Below the pieces are notes generated by a model. The model was not told the origin of the DNA and searched no databases. It saw nothing but the letters and a program-made list of their open reading frames with translations. DNA of 32,551 nucleotides. It comes from Candidatus Bilophila faecipullorum (lineage in GTDB: Bacteria; Desulfobacterota; Desulfovibrionia; Desulfovibrionales; Desulfovibrionaceae). Where the stretch lies: NCBI GenBank assembly GCA_944326695.1, contig CALVEZ010000036.1, positions 1-32,551 on the forward strand, in the 5' to 3' direction. Shown piece by piece: positions 20,755 through 29,077 of this stretch (its first letter is position 1; each line of letters begins with the position of its first letter). A program made the translations under genes and the position numbers.

Positions 20755-21186
20755 ATGGCCGTGGTCGTCTTTGACCCGCAGGCGTTCCGTGAGGCCTATC
20801 CCCGCTTCGTCGATCCGAAGACGGGGCAGCCTCTCTTGACCGACGCCCAGCTCCTTCAGGCGTTTGATGTCGCCTGCCTGCTCCTGGACAACACGGACTC
20901 CTCCCCGGTTCCCTATGATCCGGCCCACGGCATCATGATCCGCAAGACGCTGCTGTACCTCCTTGTCTGCCATCTGGCGACGCTGGCCTTGTGGCCGATG
21001 GGACAGGCCGGGCCCGTGGCCTCGGCGACGGAGGGAACCGTCAGCATCAGCTTCTCCGTGCCCCAGAATGCGGGGAAAGCCTTTTACGCGCAGACGCCAT
21101 GCGGCCAGACGTTTTGGCAGGCCATCCAGCCCTATGCCGTGGGCGGGCGCTACTATGCCGCCCGGTATTGGCACCCGTGGGGGTAA
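20755..21186 (+). CDS. Head-tail connector protein (DUF4054-like)
   Basis: The 143-residue protein opens AVVVFDPQAFREAYPRFVDP, with LLTDAQLLQAFDVACLLLDNT, RKTLLYLLVCHLATLAL and a Trp/Tyr-rich end (FWQAIQPYAVGGRYYAARYW). This matches the small DUF4054 proteins that sit between capsid and tail genes in myoviruses and act as head-tail adaptors. There is a partial ribosome site only, so translation may be coupled to the gene ending four bases earlier. Position and pattern support the call. Confidence 0.75.
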   Translation: MAVVVFDPQAFREAYPRFVDPKTGQPLLTDAQLLQAFDVACLLLDNTDSSPVPYDPAHGIMIRKTLLYLLVCHLATLALWPMGQAGPVASATEGTVSISFSVPQNAGKAFYAQTPCGQTFWQAIQPYAVGGRYYAARYWHPWG

Positions 21187-21188
21187 CG

Positions 21189-21746
21189 ATGCCCGGAGAA
21201 CTCGAAAAGCTGCTCAAGCGGTACATTACTCCCGATATCATAGTGAAGGCCGGGGTCCTTGAGAACGCGAAACGGGCCGAAGGCGGTACCCCCGTCGCAG
21301 AATATGCGGCCTACAACGAATACGGCGCCACCATCGAAATCCCTGAGCGGACGCAAACCTTGTACTTCAAGCGGAAACGGGACGGCGGCGTCGGAAATCG
21401 CTTCGTGAAGAAGGGCAAAAGCGATTTTGCGCAGGATGCGACGGTCAAAGCCCACACCGTCACCATCCCCTCCCGGCCCTTTCTGCGCTCCACACTCGAT
21501 GCCAAGGCAGACGCATGGTGCAATAACCTCGCGGAAGCACTGGAAGCCGGACGGGCGCCGAAAGAGGCGATGTGGCTTGTAGGACGCCGCATGGCTGACG
21601 ACATTCAGGCCACGATTAAGAGCAATATGCCCCCGGACAACGCCGAATCCACCAAGCGCCGCAAGAACGCCAAGGGCGCGGGAAAGGGGACGCTCATTGA
21701 TTCCGGGAGCCTGCTCAAGTCCATCAGCTATGAGGTAGTCAAGTGA
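21189..21746 (+). CDS. Virion morphogenesis/tail completion-type protein
   Basis: This 185-residue protein (MPGELEKLLKRYITPDIIVK, EYAAYNEYGATIEIPERTQT, IPSRPFLRSTLDAKADAWC, GTLIDSGSLLKSISYEVVK) has the NEYGA...IPSRPFLRST pattern common to phage minor tail or virion morphogenesis proteins of the gpG/HK97 gp10-like group. The start at 21189 lies two bases after the preceding stop; an upstream ATG at 20991 is inside the connector gene. These proteins join or complete the tail. Its stop overlaps the next start. Confidence 0.75.
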   Translation: MPGELEKLLKRYITPDIIVKAGVLENAKRAEGGTPVAEYAAYNEYGATIEIPERTQTLYFKRKRDGGVGNRFVKKGKSDFAQDATVKAHTVTIPSRPFLRSTLDAKADAWCNNLAEALEAGRAPKEAMWLVGRRMADDIQATIKSNMPPDNAESTKRRKNAKGAGKGTLIDSGSLLKSISYEVVK

Positions 21747-22177
21747 TGAACCTTCATGAACTGGTCCGTCCGCTCATCGGTATCGTGAACCCTTTTCAGC
21801 CAGTCGTGATCCTCGTCTCCGCAGGCTTCACGGTGAACGCGCAGTATGAGCAGGTCCCGGCATGGGCTCCCGCCGTTGAAGTCATGGCCCAGCCGCAGCC
21901 TGTGGCCGACAAGACGCTGCAATTCTTCGTGCAGCAGTGCCAGAACACGATCTGGCACGACTTTTATCTTTCCGGGGACTGGTCGGCCCTTGATCGCCCG
22001 GCAGAGCAGGGCGGCGATCTCCTCTACTGGGACGGTGCCGAGTGGCAGGTAGATCAAGTTTTGGAACGCTGGAACCCCACGGCGGGCTGGACGAAAATCC
22101 GGTGCGTGAAGCTCCGGGAAACAGCGCCGCCGGAAAGCGGGGACACGGAACCGCCCAAGGGAGAAGACGATGAGTGA
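21746..22177 (+). CDS. Tail/neck-region hypothetical protein
   Basis: From ATG 21746 (overlapping the previous TGA) the product is 143 residues; a GTG one codon earlier is possible. It contains FQPVVILVSAGFTVNAQYEQ, YLSGDWSALDRPAEQGGDLL and WDGAEWQVDQVLERWNPTAGW, then an acidic tail. I recognise no named domain, but the length and the position between a tail-completion protein and a neck-terminator protein suggest a head-tail joining component of the kind found in DUF3383-sheath myoviruses. It overlaps the next gene by eight bases. Confidence 0.65.
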   Translation: MNLHELVRPLIGIVNPFQPVVILVSAGFTVNAQYEQVPAWAPAVEVMAQPQPVADKTLQFFVQQCQNTIWHDFYLSGDWSALDRPAEQGGDLLYWDGAEWQVDQVLERWNPTAGWTKIRCVKLRETAPPESGDTEPPKGEDDE

Positions 22178-22655
22178 CGGTATCCTCGTGCAGGCCCTCG
22201 GGGACTTCTGCAAGCGCTACCTCGGCGATTCCGCCGTCGTGGTGCGCGGCTACGTCAACCGTGTGAGCAAGCCGAAGACGAAAAGCTATGTGCTCGTCAC
22301 CCCGATGACCATGACGCGCCTCTCGACGAACCTGCACCAGACCGAGTGCGGCGGGGAGGCCATCGTGCAGCCGCAGCGCCGCAGGGTACAGCTCGACGTT
22401 TATGGGCCGACCGCCGCCGACCGTGCCCAGACGCTCGCCACGCTCCTGCGCGACGGCGTCGGGTGCCGCTTCCTCCAGACCTACGGGATCGCCCCTCTGT
22501 ACGTCGAAGACCCGCAGGACATGACGCAGGCCGAGGGTGACGAGCAGTACAACCCCCGTTTCATGCTCAACGTACTGATTCAAGCGAACCGCGTTGAATA
22601 CGTTGAGATGGATACTTTTACCGATGCGGAATTTTCCGTGCATCCGCTGGCATAG
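22170..22655 (+). CDS. Neck terminator protein (gp12-like)
   Basis: This 161-residue protein contains ILVQALGDFCKRYLGDSAVV, VTPMTMTRLSTNLHQTECGG, RRRVQLDVYGPTAADRAQTL and QYNPRFMLNVLIQANRV. The pattern of an N-terminal helix, a beta sandwich with LDVYGPxAADRAQ, and a tail domain fits the phage neck terminator family that caps the tail at the head junction. GGAGAAG precedes ATG 22170. The tail sheath gene follows 18 bases on, with its own GGAGG. Confidence 0.75.
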   Translation: MSDGILVQALGDFCKRYLGDSAVVVRGYVNRVSKPKTKSYVLVTPMTMTRLSTNLHQTECGGEAIVQPQRRRVQLDVYGPTAADRAQTLATLLRDGVGCRFLQTYGIAPLYVEDPQDMTQAEGDEQYNPRFMLNVLIQANRVEYVEMDTFTDAEFSVHPLA

Positions 22656-22673
22656 CCAACACAGGAGGGCGCA

Positions 22674-24179
22674 ATGAGCGTCAATGCCGACAAACTTGTC
22701 CAAATCATCCCCCGCATCATCGAGGGCGGCACGCCGGGCCTGACCTTCGCCGGACTTCTGCTCTCGCAGTCCGAGCTTTTGCCCGCAGGCCGTGTCGTGC
22801 AGTTCGCCAGCGCGCAGGCCGTGGCGAATTACTTCGGCCCGCTCTCGGAAGAAGCAAGCATGGCTTCCATGTACTTTTCCGGCTACGTGAACACGACGAG
22901 CCTCCCAGACAAGATATTCTTTGCCCGGTACAACGGCGAGGCCGTGGCCGCATGGCTGCGCGGCGCGAAGTATACGGGCAATCTCGCCGTGTTGCAGGCC
23001 GTCACCAACGGCGCGATGGTCATTTCCATCGACAACACGCCGCACACGCTTCCCTCCGTGGATTTGTCCGCTGCGACCAGCTTCTCGCAGGTTGCGGAGG
23101 CGATCCAGACCGCGCTCACGACTGCGGGCGCGACCGGGGTAAAGGTGACGTACTCAAGCCAGACCGGGGCTTTCCAGATCGACAGCCCGACGACCGGGGC
23201 AGCTTCCGCCGTGGCCTTCCCCACGCCCCCGGAAGCCGGGACCGACCTCGGCGCGCTGCTTCTGCTCACCGAACAGGCCGGGGCCGTGCAGTCCGGGGGC
23301 ATGGACCCCCAGACGCTCCCCGGCTGCATGACCAACGTGCTCATGTACGCCCGCGATTGGGTGACGTTCTCCACGGTCTGGGAGCCCGAGCTTGACGACA
23401 AGATCGCGCTCGCACAATGGTGCGCCGGGTATGACACCCGTTTCGCCTATGTGCTGTGGGATACTGACAACGCCGCGCAGGTCGCGGGCTCCACGGCCTC
23501 GGCGGGGTATCAGATCGCCAAGGTGCTCGAACTCGACGGCACGGTGCCCGTGTTCAACACGCCCGGGCTTGCGGCGTGGGTCATGGGCACGGCGGCCTCA
23601 ATCAACTTTGAAGAAACGAACGGGCGGCTGACCTTCGCCTTCAAGCAGGGCGAGGGGTTGGCTGTCACCTGCGACAACGACGAGGACTATGACGCGCTGA
23701 TCGCCAACGGCTACAACTGCTACGCGGACTTCGCCACGGCCTCCAGCCAGTTCAAGTTTTTCCAGAACGGGCAAGTGAGCGGCAAATGGGGCTGGCTCGA
23801 CACGTACCTTGACGCCATCGCCATCAAGGACGGCCTCCAGCTTAACCTCCTTGATCTGTTCAAGGCCGTAAAGTGCATCCCATACAACGAGAGCGGCTAC
23901 GGCATGATTCGCACGGCCTGCCTTGACACCATCACGCGCTTTCTCGACTTCGGGGCCATCCGCACGGGTGTGACCCTCTCGAACACCCAAAAGGTGCAGC
24001 TCCTCGCGGAAATCGGGCTGGACGTTTCCCAGACGCTCGAAACGCAGGGCTGGTACATGCAGGTCAAGGACCCCGGCGCGACCGTGCGCGGACAGCGCCA
24101 GTCCCCCGAATGCAAATTCTACTACATGGACGGCGGCAGCGTGCAGCAAATCGTCATGCCCGCCACGGCCATTCAGTGA
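22674..24179 (+). CDS. Contractile tail sheath protein (DUF3383)
   Basis: The 501-residue protein starts MSVNADKLVQIIPRIIEGGT and contains PAGRVVQFASAQAVANYFGP, SLPDKIFFARYN, LAQWCAGYDTRFAYVLWDTD and a C-terminal GWYMQVKDPGATVRGQRQSP. These segments match DUF3383 sheath-like proteins of myoviruses; the length fits. GGAGGG precedes the ATG. The presence of a sheath makes this a contractile-tailed phage. The tube gene follows 12 bases later, the standard order. Confidence 0.88.
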   Translation: MSVNADKLVQIIPRIIEGGTPGLTFAGLLLSQSELLPAGRVVQFASAQAVANYFGPLSEEASMASMYFSGYVNTTSLPDKIFFARYNGEAVAAWLRGAKYTGNLAVLQAVTNGAMVISIDNTPHTLPSVDLSAATSFSQVAEAIQTALTTAGATGVKVTYSSQTGAFQIDSPTTGAASAVAFPTPPEAGTDLGALLLLTEQAGAVQSGGMDPQTLPGCMTNVLMYARDWVTFSTVWEPELDDKIALAQWCAGYDTRFAYVLWDTDNAAQVAGSTASAGYQIAKVLELDGTVPVFNTPGLAAWVMGTAASINFEETNGRLTFAFKQGEGLAVTCDNDEDYDALIANGYNCYADFATASSQFKFFQNGQVSGKWGWLDTYLDAIAIKDGLQLNLLDLFKAVKCIPYNESGYGMIRTACLDTITRFLDFGAIRTGVTLSNTQKVQLLAEIGLDVSQTLETQGWYMQVKDPGATVRGQRQSPECKFYYMDGGSVQQIVMPATAIQ

Positions 24180-24191
24180 TGAGGTAAAAAC

Positions 24192-24641
24192 ATGGCTGAC
24201 AACTTCGGCAACATGACGATTACAGCGGCGAATTGCACGCTTTTCCTGACGGTCCCGGGGCTCTACGACAGCCCCGTGCAGATCGAGGGGTTCAGTACCG
24301 ACGCAATGGTCAGCGTGGCCACGAATACCCCCGTCGTCGCGGAAAAGGGTGTTGACGGGCATACATCCTTCGGGTGGGTCCCGACAAACAAAGAAGTGAC
24401 CATTACCCTCGCCGCGGACAGCCCGAGCCGCCAAATCATGGAAGACTGGGCGACGTATCAGGAAACCGCCCGGGAAGTGATGCTTTGCAATGCCGAGTTC
24501 GCCATGCCGAGCATCAACCGGAAGATCACCGGGAAGCGGGGCGGCCTCACCTCTGTGCAGTCCAGCCCCAACGCCGCGCAGACCTTGCATGCGAGCGCCT
24601 TCGTCATCACCTTCGACCAGTGGACCGCGAGTCCGCTTTAA
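24192..24641 (+). CDS. Tail tube protein
   Basis: The 149-residue protein (MADNFGNMTITAANCTLFLT, YDSPVQIEGFSTDAMVSVAT, KGVDGHTSFGWVPTNKEVTI, LADSPSRQIMEDW-like segment) has the beta-rich pattern of DUF3277-type tube proteins, forming the inner channel inside the sheath. Position directly after the sheath and before the tail chaperones supports this. GAGGTAAAAAC precedes the ATG. Confidence 0.8.
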   Translation: MADNFGNMTITAANCTLFLTVPGLYDSPVQIEGFSTDAMVSVATNTPVVAEKGVDGHTSFGWVPTNKEVTITLAADSPSRQIMEDWATYQETAREVMLCNAEFAMPSINRKITGKRGGLTSVQSSPNAAQTLHASAFVITFDQWTASPL

Positions 24642-24656
24642 ACCGTGGAGGCCGTC

Positions 24657-25154
24657 ATGCTCAACGAAAAGATCATTGCCATCGACAAAGGCCGCGATGC
24701 CGGGAAGACCTTCAAAGTCAAGGAGATGCCCGTCACGAAGCTGGAAAAATGGGGTGCCCGCGTGCTGCTCGCCGTCTTCGGTTCCGAGATGCCCGCCGAC
24801 ATCAGGACGCTCTCCGCGTCATCGAACACCGCCGCGCTGCTTTCCGCCGGGCTCCGGGGGCTCTCGGGGCTCCGGTGGGAACAGGCCGAGCCGCTCTATG
24901 ACGAACTTCTTGGGCAAATCTACCGCGTCCCGAACCCCGGCAAGCCCGATGACGTCATCAGGCTCACCCCGCACAACCTCGACGCCCATGTCGAGGATGT
25001 GGGCACGATCTACCGTTTGCGCTGGGAGGCCATCGCCGTCTGTCTGGATTTTTTGCAGGGCGGCGAGGGCTTGACCTCCCGCCTGTCATCGATCCTCAAC
25101 CCCTCGGGCTCCGGGACTACGCAAACCTCCCCGGATGCGTCGGCATCCCGGTAA
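24657..25154 (+). CDS. Tail assembly chaperone, short form (G-like)
   Basis: From ATG 24657 (GGAGG at 24647-24651) the unshifted product is 165 residues: MLNEKIIAIDKGRDAGKTFK, EMPVTKLEKWGARVLLAVFG, LYDELLGQIYRV and EDVGTIYRLRWEAIAVCLDF. A GTG at 24645 would include the ribosome site itself and is rejected. The position between tube and tape measure is that of the lambda G gene, whose product helps assemble the tape measure. A slippery site at 25049-25055 inside it gives a longer form by -1 frameshifting. Confidence 0.75.
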   Translation: MLNEKIIAIDKGRDAGKTFKVKEMPVTKLEKWGARVLLAVFGSEMPADIRTLSASSNTAALLSAGLRGLSGLRWEQAEPLYDELLGQIYRVPNPGKPDDVIRLTPHNLDAHVEDVGTIYRLRWEAIAVCLDFLQGGEGLTSRLSSILNPSGSGTTQTSPDASASR

Positions 25155-25285
25155 GCCGGAACCTCGCAACGCTGCACGAGATGCAGACAGTATACGGCCT
25201 GTCCGATGCCTACGAGATGATGGAAATCATCGCCGTGGACGGGCACAACCAACGCCTTTGGAACAGATACCATGAACGCAGGTGA
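24657..25285 (+). CDS. Tail assembly chaperone, frameshifted long form (GT-like)
   Basis: Reading to 25055 in frame and then one base back, from 25055 to the TGA at 25283-25285, yields about 209 residues. The extension has no start codon of its own near the shift, but reads as real protein: GLRDYANLPGCVGIPVSRNL, ATLHEMQTVYGLSDAYEMME and IIAVDGHNQRLWNRYHERR. It fills the otherwise empty 25155-25271 and ends 14 bases into the tape measure gene, as GT extensions do. The ratio of short to long form matters for tail assembly in other phages. No relative was compared, so the call rests on sequence logic. Confidence 0.75.
25049..25083 (+). promoter_or_regulatory. Programmed -1 ribosomal frameshift signal
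   Basis: The heptamer T-TTT-TTG (25049-25055) is in the right phase relative to the chaperone frame for tandem slippage. Three bases later GGCGG, a bulged C and GAGG (25059-25068) pair with CCTCCCGCC (25075-25083): nine base pairs around a GCTTGA loop. Slippery heptamer, short spacer and stable hairpin are the standard stimulators. Confidence 0.75.
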
Positions 25286-27299
25286 ACTCGTCGTTTCCCT
25301 CTTGCTGAAAGCAGGGGATTTTAAAGCGCAGGTGCAGGCCGCACAAGAGCGGCTGGACAACGTGCGCGACGCCGCTCGCGAGGCCGGGAAAGCCATGTCC
25401 GACGCGGCGGGGCGGGGCACGGCGGGGCTCGATGGCCTCGGCACCTCAGCAAAGAAGGCCGCGGCGGACCTGCGGGATATCGACCTGTCCGACTGGCGGC
25501 AGCAGTTCAAGGCCACTTCTGAACAGTTCAACGCGCTCTACGCCGAGATGGACGCCCACAAAAAGGGACTTTTCCTCGAAATCGGCGTGACGCTCGACAA
25601 GGACGGCATCGCCAAAAGCGCTCAAACGCTCTACGGCGACCTCGCCGACCGCCTTAAGGCTCTTTCGCAGGGCGAAGCATTGGACATAGGGCAGCGCCTT
25701 GGTTTTTCCAGGCAATCCATCGAGTTCCTGCGGCAAGGAAAAAACGGCATCGAGGACATCCTTGTCGCCGCTGACGGGTCCACGCGTGAGCTTTCGCGGC
25801 TTGGAAAGGCCGCTCAGAGCGCCGGGAAGGAGCTGGAACAGGCCGGAAACAAGGGGGCACTCAGCTTTGAGCGGCTCAAGGGAACACTCACGAAAGTTCT
25901 TGGGGTGATCGGTGGCGTTGCCGTTATAAAAAGTTCCATAGCGCAGTATTACGAGCAGGCTCAGGCTATAGAGAAGACCTCGGACGCGCTCGGCATGAGC
26001 ATTGAAGACTGGCAGGCATGGCAACGGACGGCAGCCGCCGCCGGGGTTGACGCCGAAGAGCTTTCGACCCGGTTTATGGATCTGGGCGACTGGATGCAGG
26101 ATCTCATCTTGCATGACTCCGGGCCGCTCAAGGACGCAACCAAAGACCTGGGGGTGAGCTTCACGGATGCCAAAGGAAAGGCCGTTTCCTTTGAAGAAGG
26201 GCTTCTTCGCCTTTCCGACGCCACGTCAAAAATCGACCGCCAGAAGGCGACCTCAATCCTCACGCAGATCGGCTTCGACGAAAAAACCATTCCTCTCATC
26301 CTCAAGGGCCGCAAAGGGATTGAGGAGCTTTTGAAAGTCCAGAAGGCTCAAGCCATCTACAGCAAGCAGGACATCGAAAATGCGAAGAAGCAACGGGAGG
26401 CGCAGCAGCGGCTCCATGACGCATGGGAGGCCCTCTCATCTGTTTTTGTCAGTACCGTCTCCCCTGCAATTACGTTTTTGACGAACTTGCTTAGCGAACT
26501 CGTTGGATGGGTGAAAGAAAACAAGCAGTTCGTAATCCTCTTCTTTACGGCATTAGCCGGGGTCATCACGACGCTCATGCTCCCGGCCCTGACCGCGATG
26601 GCGACGGCGGCATGGGCTGCGATTGCGCCGTTTACGCCGTTGATCGCAATCGCGGGAGCCCTTGCGCTGGTCATCGACGATCTCATCACCTACATCGACG
26701 GGGGAGAGTCGGCTTTCGGTAGCTTCTGGAAAATGTTGGGCACCGGCGATGAAATCGGGGCACGATTCAAGGCCATCTGGGAAGGGATAAAGGATACATT
26801 CAGCGGCATACTTAATCTTTTGGGCGGCATATCAAAACTCATAGGGGCCGTTTTTTCAGGTGGTCAACTGTATAGTTTCTCTGATGCCCTTAATACAATC
26901 TGGGGTGGACTGACTCAAATCAATGACGTGTTTGTCAGCATGCTTGATTGGGTCGGTGAAAAACTGAATGGGCTTCCCGACTGGATCAAAGACTGGCTCG
27001 GCGGTGATGAGTCTTCGCGACCGGAAGAAGAAAAGACTGAGGCCAAGCCTGGCGGCGTTGCCGATTCGATGCGGGTTGCTGATGCGCGCCCGTCTATTCT
27101 GCCGCCGCAAGTGCGCGCGGGGGATGCGCGGCCGGGAAGCGTGAGCAATGTCAACAATTCGCGTCAGATGACGTCAACCACCAATGTGGGGGAGGTCAAG
27201 GTCTACACCCAGGCTACGGATGCGGAAGGGATGGCCCAAGGAGTGGTTCCGGCTCTTCGTAATCAGACCGCGCAAGCAGATAGCGCATTCAGGTACTGA
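25272..27299 (+). CDS. Tail tape measure protein
   Basis: This 675-residue protein is the longest in the tail block. It has long coiled-coil-like helices (FKAQVQAAQERLDNVRDAAR), a central region ALGMSIEDWQAWQRTAAAAG seen in tape measures, and two hydrophobic segments near 415-465 (FVILFFTALAGVITTLMLPA, WAAIAPFTPLIAIAGALALV). These probably help form a channel through the host membrane. The C-terminal part is linker-like. The tape measure sets tail length and is ejected with the DNA. It starts within the frameshifted chaperone's end and has only a weak ribosome site, suggesting coupling. Confidence 0.88.
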   Translation: MNAGELVVSLLLKAGDFKAQVQAAQERLDNVRDAAREAGKAMSDAAGRGTAGLDGLGTSAKKAAADLRDIDLSDWRQQFKATSEQFNALYAEMDAHKKGLFLEIGVTLDKDGIAKSAQTLYGDLADRLKALSQGEALDIGQRLGFSRQSIEFLRQGKNGIEDILVAADGSTRELSRLGKAAQSAGKELEQAGNKGALSFERLKGTLTKVLGVIGGVAVIKSSIAQYYEQAQAIEKTSDALGMSIEDWQAWQRTAAAAGVDAEELSTRFMDLGDWMQDLILHDSGPLKDATKDLGVSFTDAKGKAVSFEEGLLRLSDATSKIDRQKATSILTQIGFDEKTIPLILKGRKGIEELLKVQKAQAIYSKQDIENAKKQREAQQRLHDAWEALSSVFVSTVSPAITFLTNLLSELVGWVKENKQFVILFFTALAGVITTLMLPALTAMATAAWAAIAPFTPLIAIAGALALVIDDLITYIDGGESAFGSFWKMLGTGDEIGARFKAIWEGIKDTFSGILNLLGGISKLIGAVFSGGQLYSFSDALNTIWGGLTQINDVFVSMLDWVGEKLNGLPDWIKDWLGGDESSRPEEEKTEAKPGGVADSMRVADARPSILPPQVRAGDARPGSVSNVNNSRQMTSTTNVGEVKVYTQATDAEGMAQGVVPALRNQTAQADSAFRY

Positions 27300-27300
27300 C

Positions 27301-27879
27301 ATGGCATTCGGCGCGCTCCCGCCGGGACAGCCCGGCAACTGGGATATCTTTGACAAGGACGGCAATGCGGCCCTCGACTTCGACACGTTCTTTTCCTGCT
27401 CGATCAAGTCTGAGAACAAAATCAGCTCCAACCCGGTCGAGAAAGGGAGTTTTGCCGATTACAACAAAGTCGCTTCTCCCACGGCGGTGTCGGTCGTGCT
27501 GGGCCGCACGGGGAAGAGCGACGAGCTGGCGGCCTTTCTGACGACGCTGGACAAGCTGGTGGACAGCACCGACCTCGTGAGCATCGTCACCCCTGAGAAG
27601 ACGTTTCTCGACTACAACCTCGTCTCCTACGACTACGACCGCAAGGCCGAAAACGGCGTGGACAGGCTGATCGTGGGGCTCATGCTGCAAGAAATCCGGC
27701 AGGTCGAAGCCCAGTACAGCAACGAAAGCATAAAGAAAATCAGCAAGGCGCAGGCCAAGAATCCGACCGACGCCAGTACGACGGATGCCGGGAAACAGCA
27801 GGGGCAGAAAGTGGGCCCAAGTACCGCCGCAAGGATAAAAAAGGGCGCACAAAAATGGCTTCGCGGAGGTTCGGAATGA
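27301..27879 (+). CDS. Baseplate/tail hub protein (Dit-like)
   Basis: From ATG 27301 the product is 192 residues: MAFGALPPGQPGNWDIFDKD, FDTFFSCSIKSENKISSNPV and DKLVDSTDLVSIVTPEKTFL, followed by YNLVSYDYDRKAENG and a basic tail. The core TPEKTFLDYNLVSYD and RLIVGLMLQEIRQVE resembles the N-terminal domain of Dit-like baseplate hub proteins, which follow the tape measure in many phages. The frame from 27184 begins in the tape measure gene and is rejected. Overlaps the next gene by four bases. Confidence 0.7.
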   Translation: MAFGALPPGQPGNWDIFDKDGNAALDFDTFFSCSIKSENKISSNPVEKGSFADYNKVASPTAVSVVLGRTGKSDELAAFLTTLDKLVDSTDLVSIVTPEKTFLDYNLVSYDYDRKAENGVDRLIVGLMLQEIRQVEAQYSNESIKKISKAQAKNPTDASTTDAGKQQGQKVGPSTAARIKKGAQKWLRGGSE

Positions 27880-28178
27880 TGACTGTACCGCTCCGGCAGG
27901 AGCCGAACCAGAGCCTCCAAATCGTACTCGGCGAGCAGAACTGCACCCTCCGGCTCATCTCCCGAGGCGTGAACCTTTACTGCGACCTTGCCATTGACCA
28001 GACGGTCATCTGGTCGGGGTTCATCTGCCGCAACCTCGTCGGCTTGAAGCTGTACGACTATCTCGCCTTCCGGGGGCAGCTCTACTTTGTCGATATGCAG
28101 GGCGAAGATGATCCCCGCTGGTCTGGCCTCGGTGACCGCTTCCAGCTCGTTTATGTCGAAGAAGGGGAAACGCTGTGA
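27876..28178 (+). CDS. Baseplate-region protein (DUF6983-like), about 100 residues
   Basis: GGAGG at 27865-27869 supports a start at ATG 27876 (or 27879). The product (MMTVPLRQEPNQSLQIVLGE, CTLRLISRGVNLYCDLAIDQ, IWSGFICRNLVGL, YDYLAFRGQLYFVDMQGEDD) is a small beta-rich protein of a type that commonly lies between the Dit-like hub and the gp27-like hub in DUF3383-sheath phages. It is probably a baseplate component. Its stop overlaps the GTG of the next gene. Confidence 0.7.
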   Translation: MMTVPLRQEPNQSLQIVLGEQNCTLRLISRGVNLYCDLAIDQTVIWSGFICRNLVGLKLYDYLAFRGQLYFVDMQGEDDPRWSGLGDRFQLVYVEEGETL

Positions 28179-29077
28179 ACACGAGCTTCACCAAAAAGCT
28201 GCTTGAAGCGCACATCACGCTCGCCGAGGGCGGCTTCAATACGGCCACCGGGCAAGGGGCGAACACCAAGATCATCAGGCTCGGGATGGACGTAGACATC
28301 CAGAAACCTGGCGGGAAAGAGAAGAACAAGGCCAAAGTCAAGATTTTCAATATGCCCTTGGCGGATATGGAGATGCTGACGACGCTGGCGTTCAAGCCGT
28401 TGCAGGCGTCGAAAAACCGCATTGCCGTGTACGCGGGCGATGAAGAGCACGGGATGTCTCTGGCGTTCTCCGGCGACATCGTGAGCGCCGTCCCGAACTT
28501 CAACGCGGCGCCGGACCCTTCTTTCGACGTCGAGTGCATCACGGGCTACGTGGCCAGCATCACGCCTGTGCCGCCCCTGACTGCGCAGGGCTCGCAGGAC
28601 GTGGCCACGCTCATGCAGGGGCTCGCGAAGCAAATGGGGCTCGCTTTCGTCAACCGGGGCGTCTCCGTTTCCCTTCGCAATATTGCCCTTGTCGGGGGCC
28701 CGATGGAGCAGGCGCAGCAGCTTGCCCATGACGCCCGGATCGATCTCATCGTTGACGACGGCGAGATGGTCATCTCCCCGCTTGCGACGCTCCGCAGCGA
28801 GGACGGCGGCTCGACGCCCGTTTGGTCCGCGAAAAGCGGGATGCTCGGCTATCCGAGCTTCGACAACGAGGGCGTGACAGTGAAAGGCATCTATGAGCCG
28901 AAGCTCCAGATCGGCGGCCCGGTGCGTATCGAGAGTATCGTCCCCCGAGCTTCCGGCCTCTGGCAGATCGTAAGCCTGAGCCACAAATTGCAGGCCGGCT
29001 ACCCCGGCGCCACGCAGTGGGTGAGCCAGATCAAGGCGAGCTACCCCGGCGCGAAGCCGAAGAAGGACAAGAAATAA
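28175..29077 (+). CDS. Baseplate hub protein (gp27-like)
   Basis: The 300-residue protein (SFTKKLLEAHITLAEGGFNT, IIRLGMDVDIQKPGGKEKNK, AKVKIFNMPLADMEMLTTLA, VYAGDEEHGMSLAFSGDIVS, GYVASITPVPP, PSFDNEGVTVKGIYEP) follows the pattern of phage baseplate hubs that bear the spike. Start GTG 28175 overlaps the previous TGA. A C-terminal Lys-rich tail is present. The next gene, the spike, begins in its stop codon (TAATG). Confidence 0.8.
   Translation: MNTSFTKKLLEAHITLAEGGFNTATGQGANTKIIRLGMDVDIQKPGGKEKNKAKVKIFNMPLADMEMLTTLAFKPLQASKNRIAVYAGDEEHGMSLAFSGDIVSAVPNFNAAPDPSFDVECITGYVASITPVPPLTAQGSQDVATLMQGLAKQMGLAFVNRGVSVSLRNIALVGGPMEQAQQLAHDARIDLIVDDGEMVISPLATLRSEDGGSTPVWSAKSGMLGYPSFDNEGVTVKGIYEPKLQIGGPVRIESIVPRASGLWQIVSLSHKLQAGYPGATQWVSQIKASYPGAKPKKDKK

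Noticed and set aside
21828..21838. TTCACGGTGAA inside the tail-region gene, sharing TTCACGGTG with the late element.
   Set aside because: It lies within a coding region, lacks the first half of the element and has no CATNAT at the right distance.
24645..24656. GTG start four codons upstream for the tail chaperone.
   Set aside because: It would place the Shine-Dalgarno GGAGG inside the coding sequence; ATG 24657 is correctly spaced from it.
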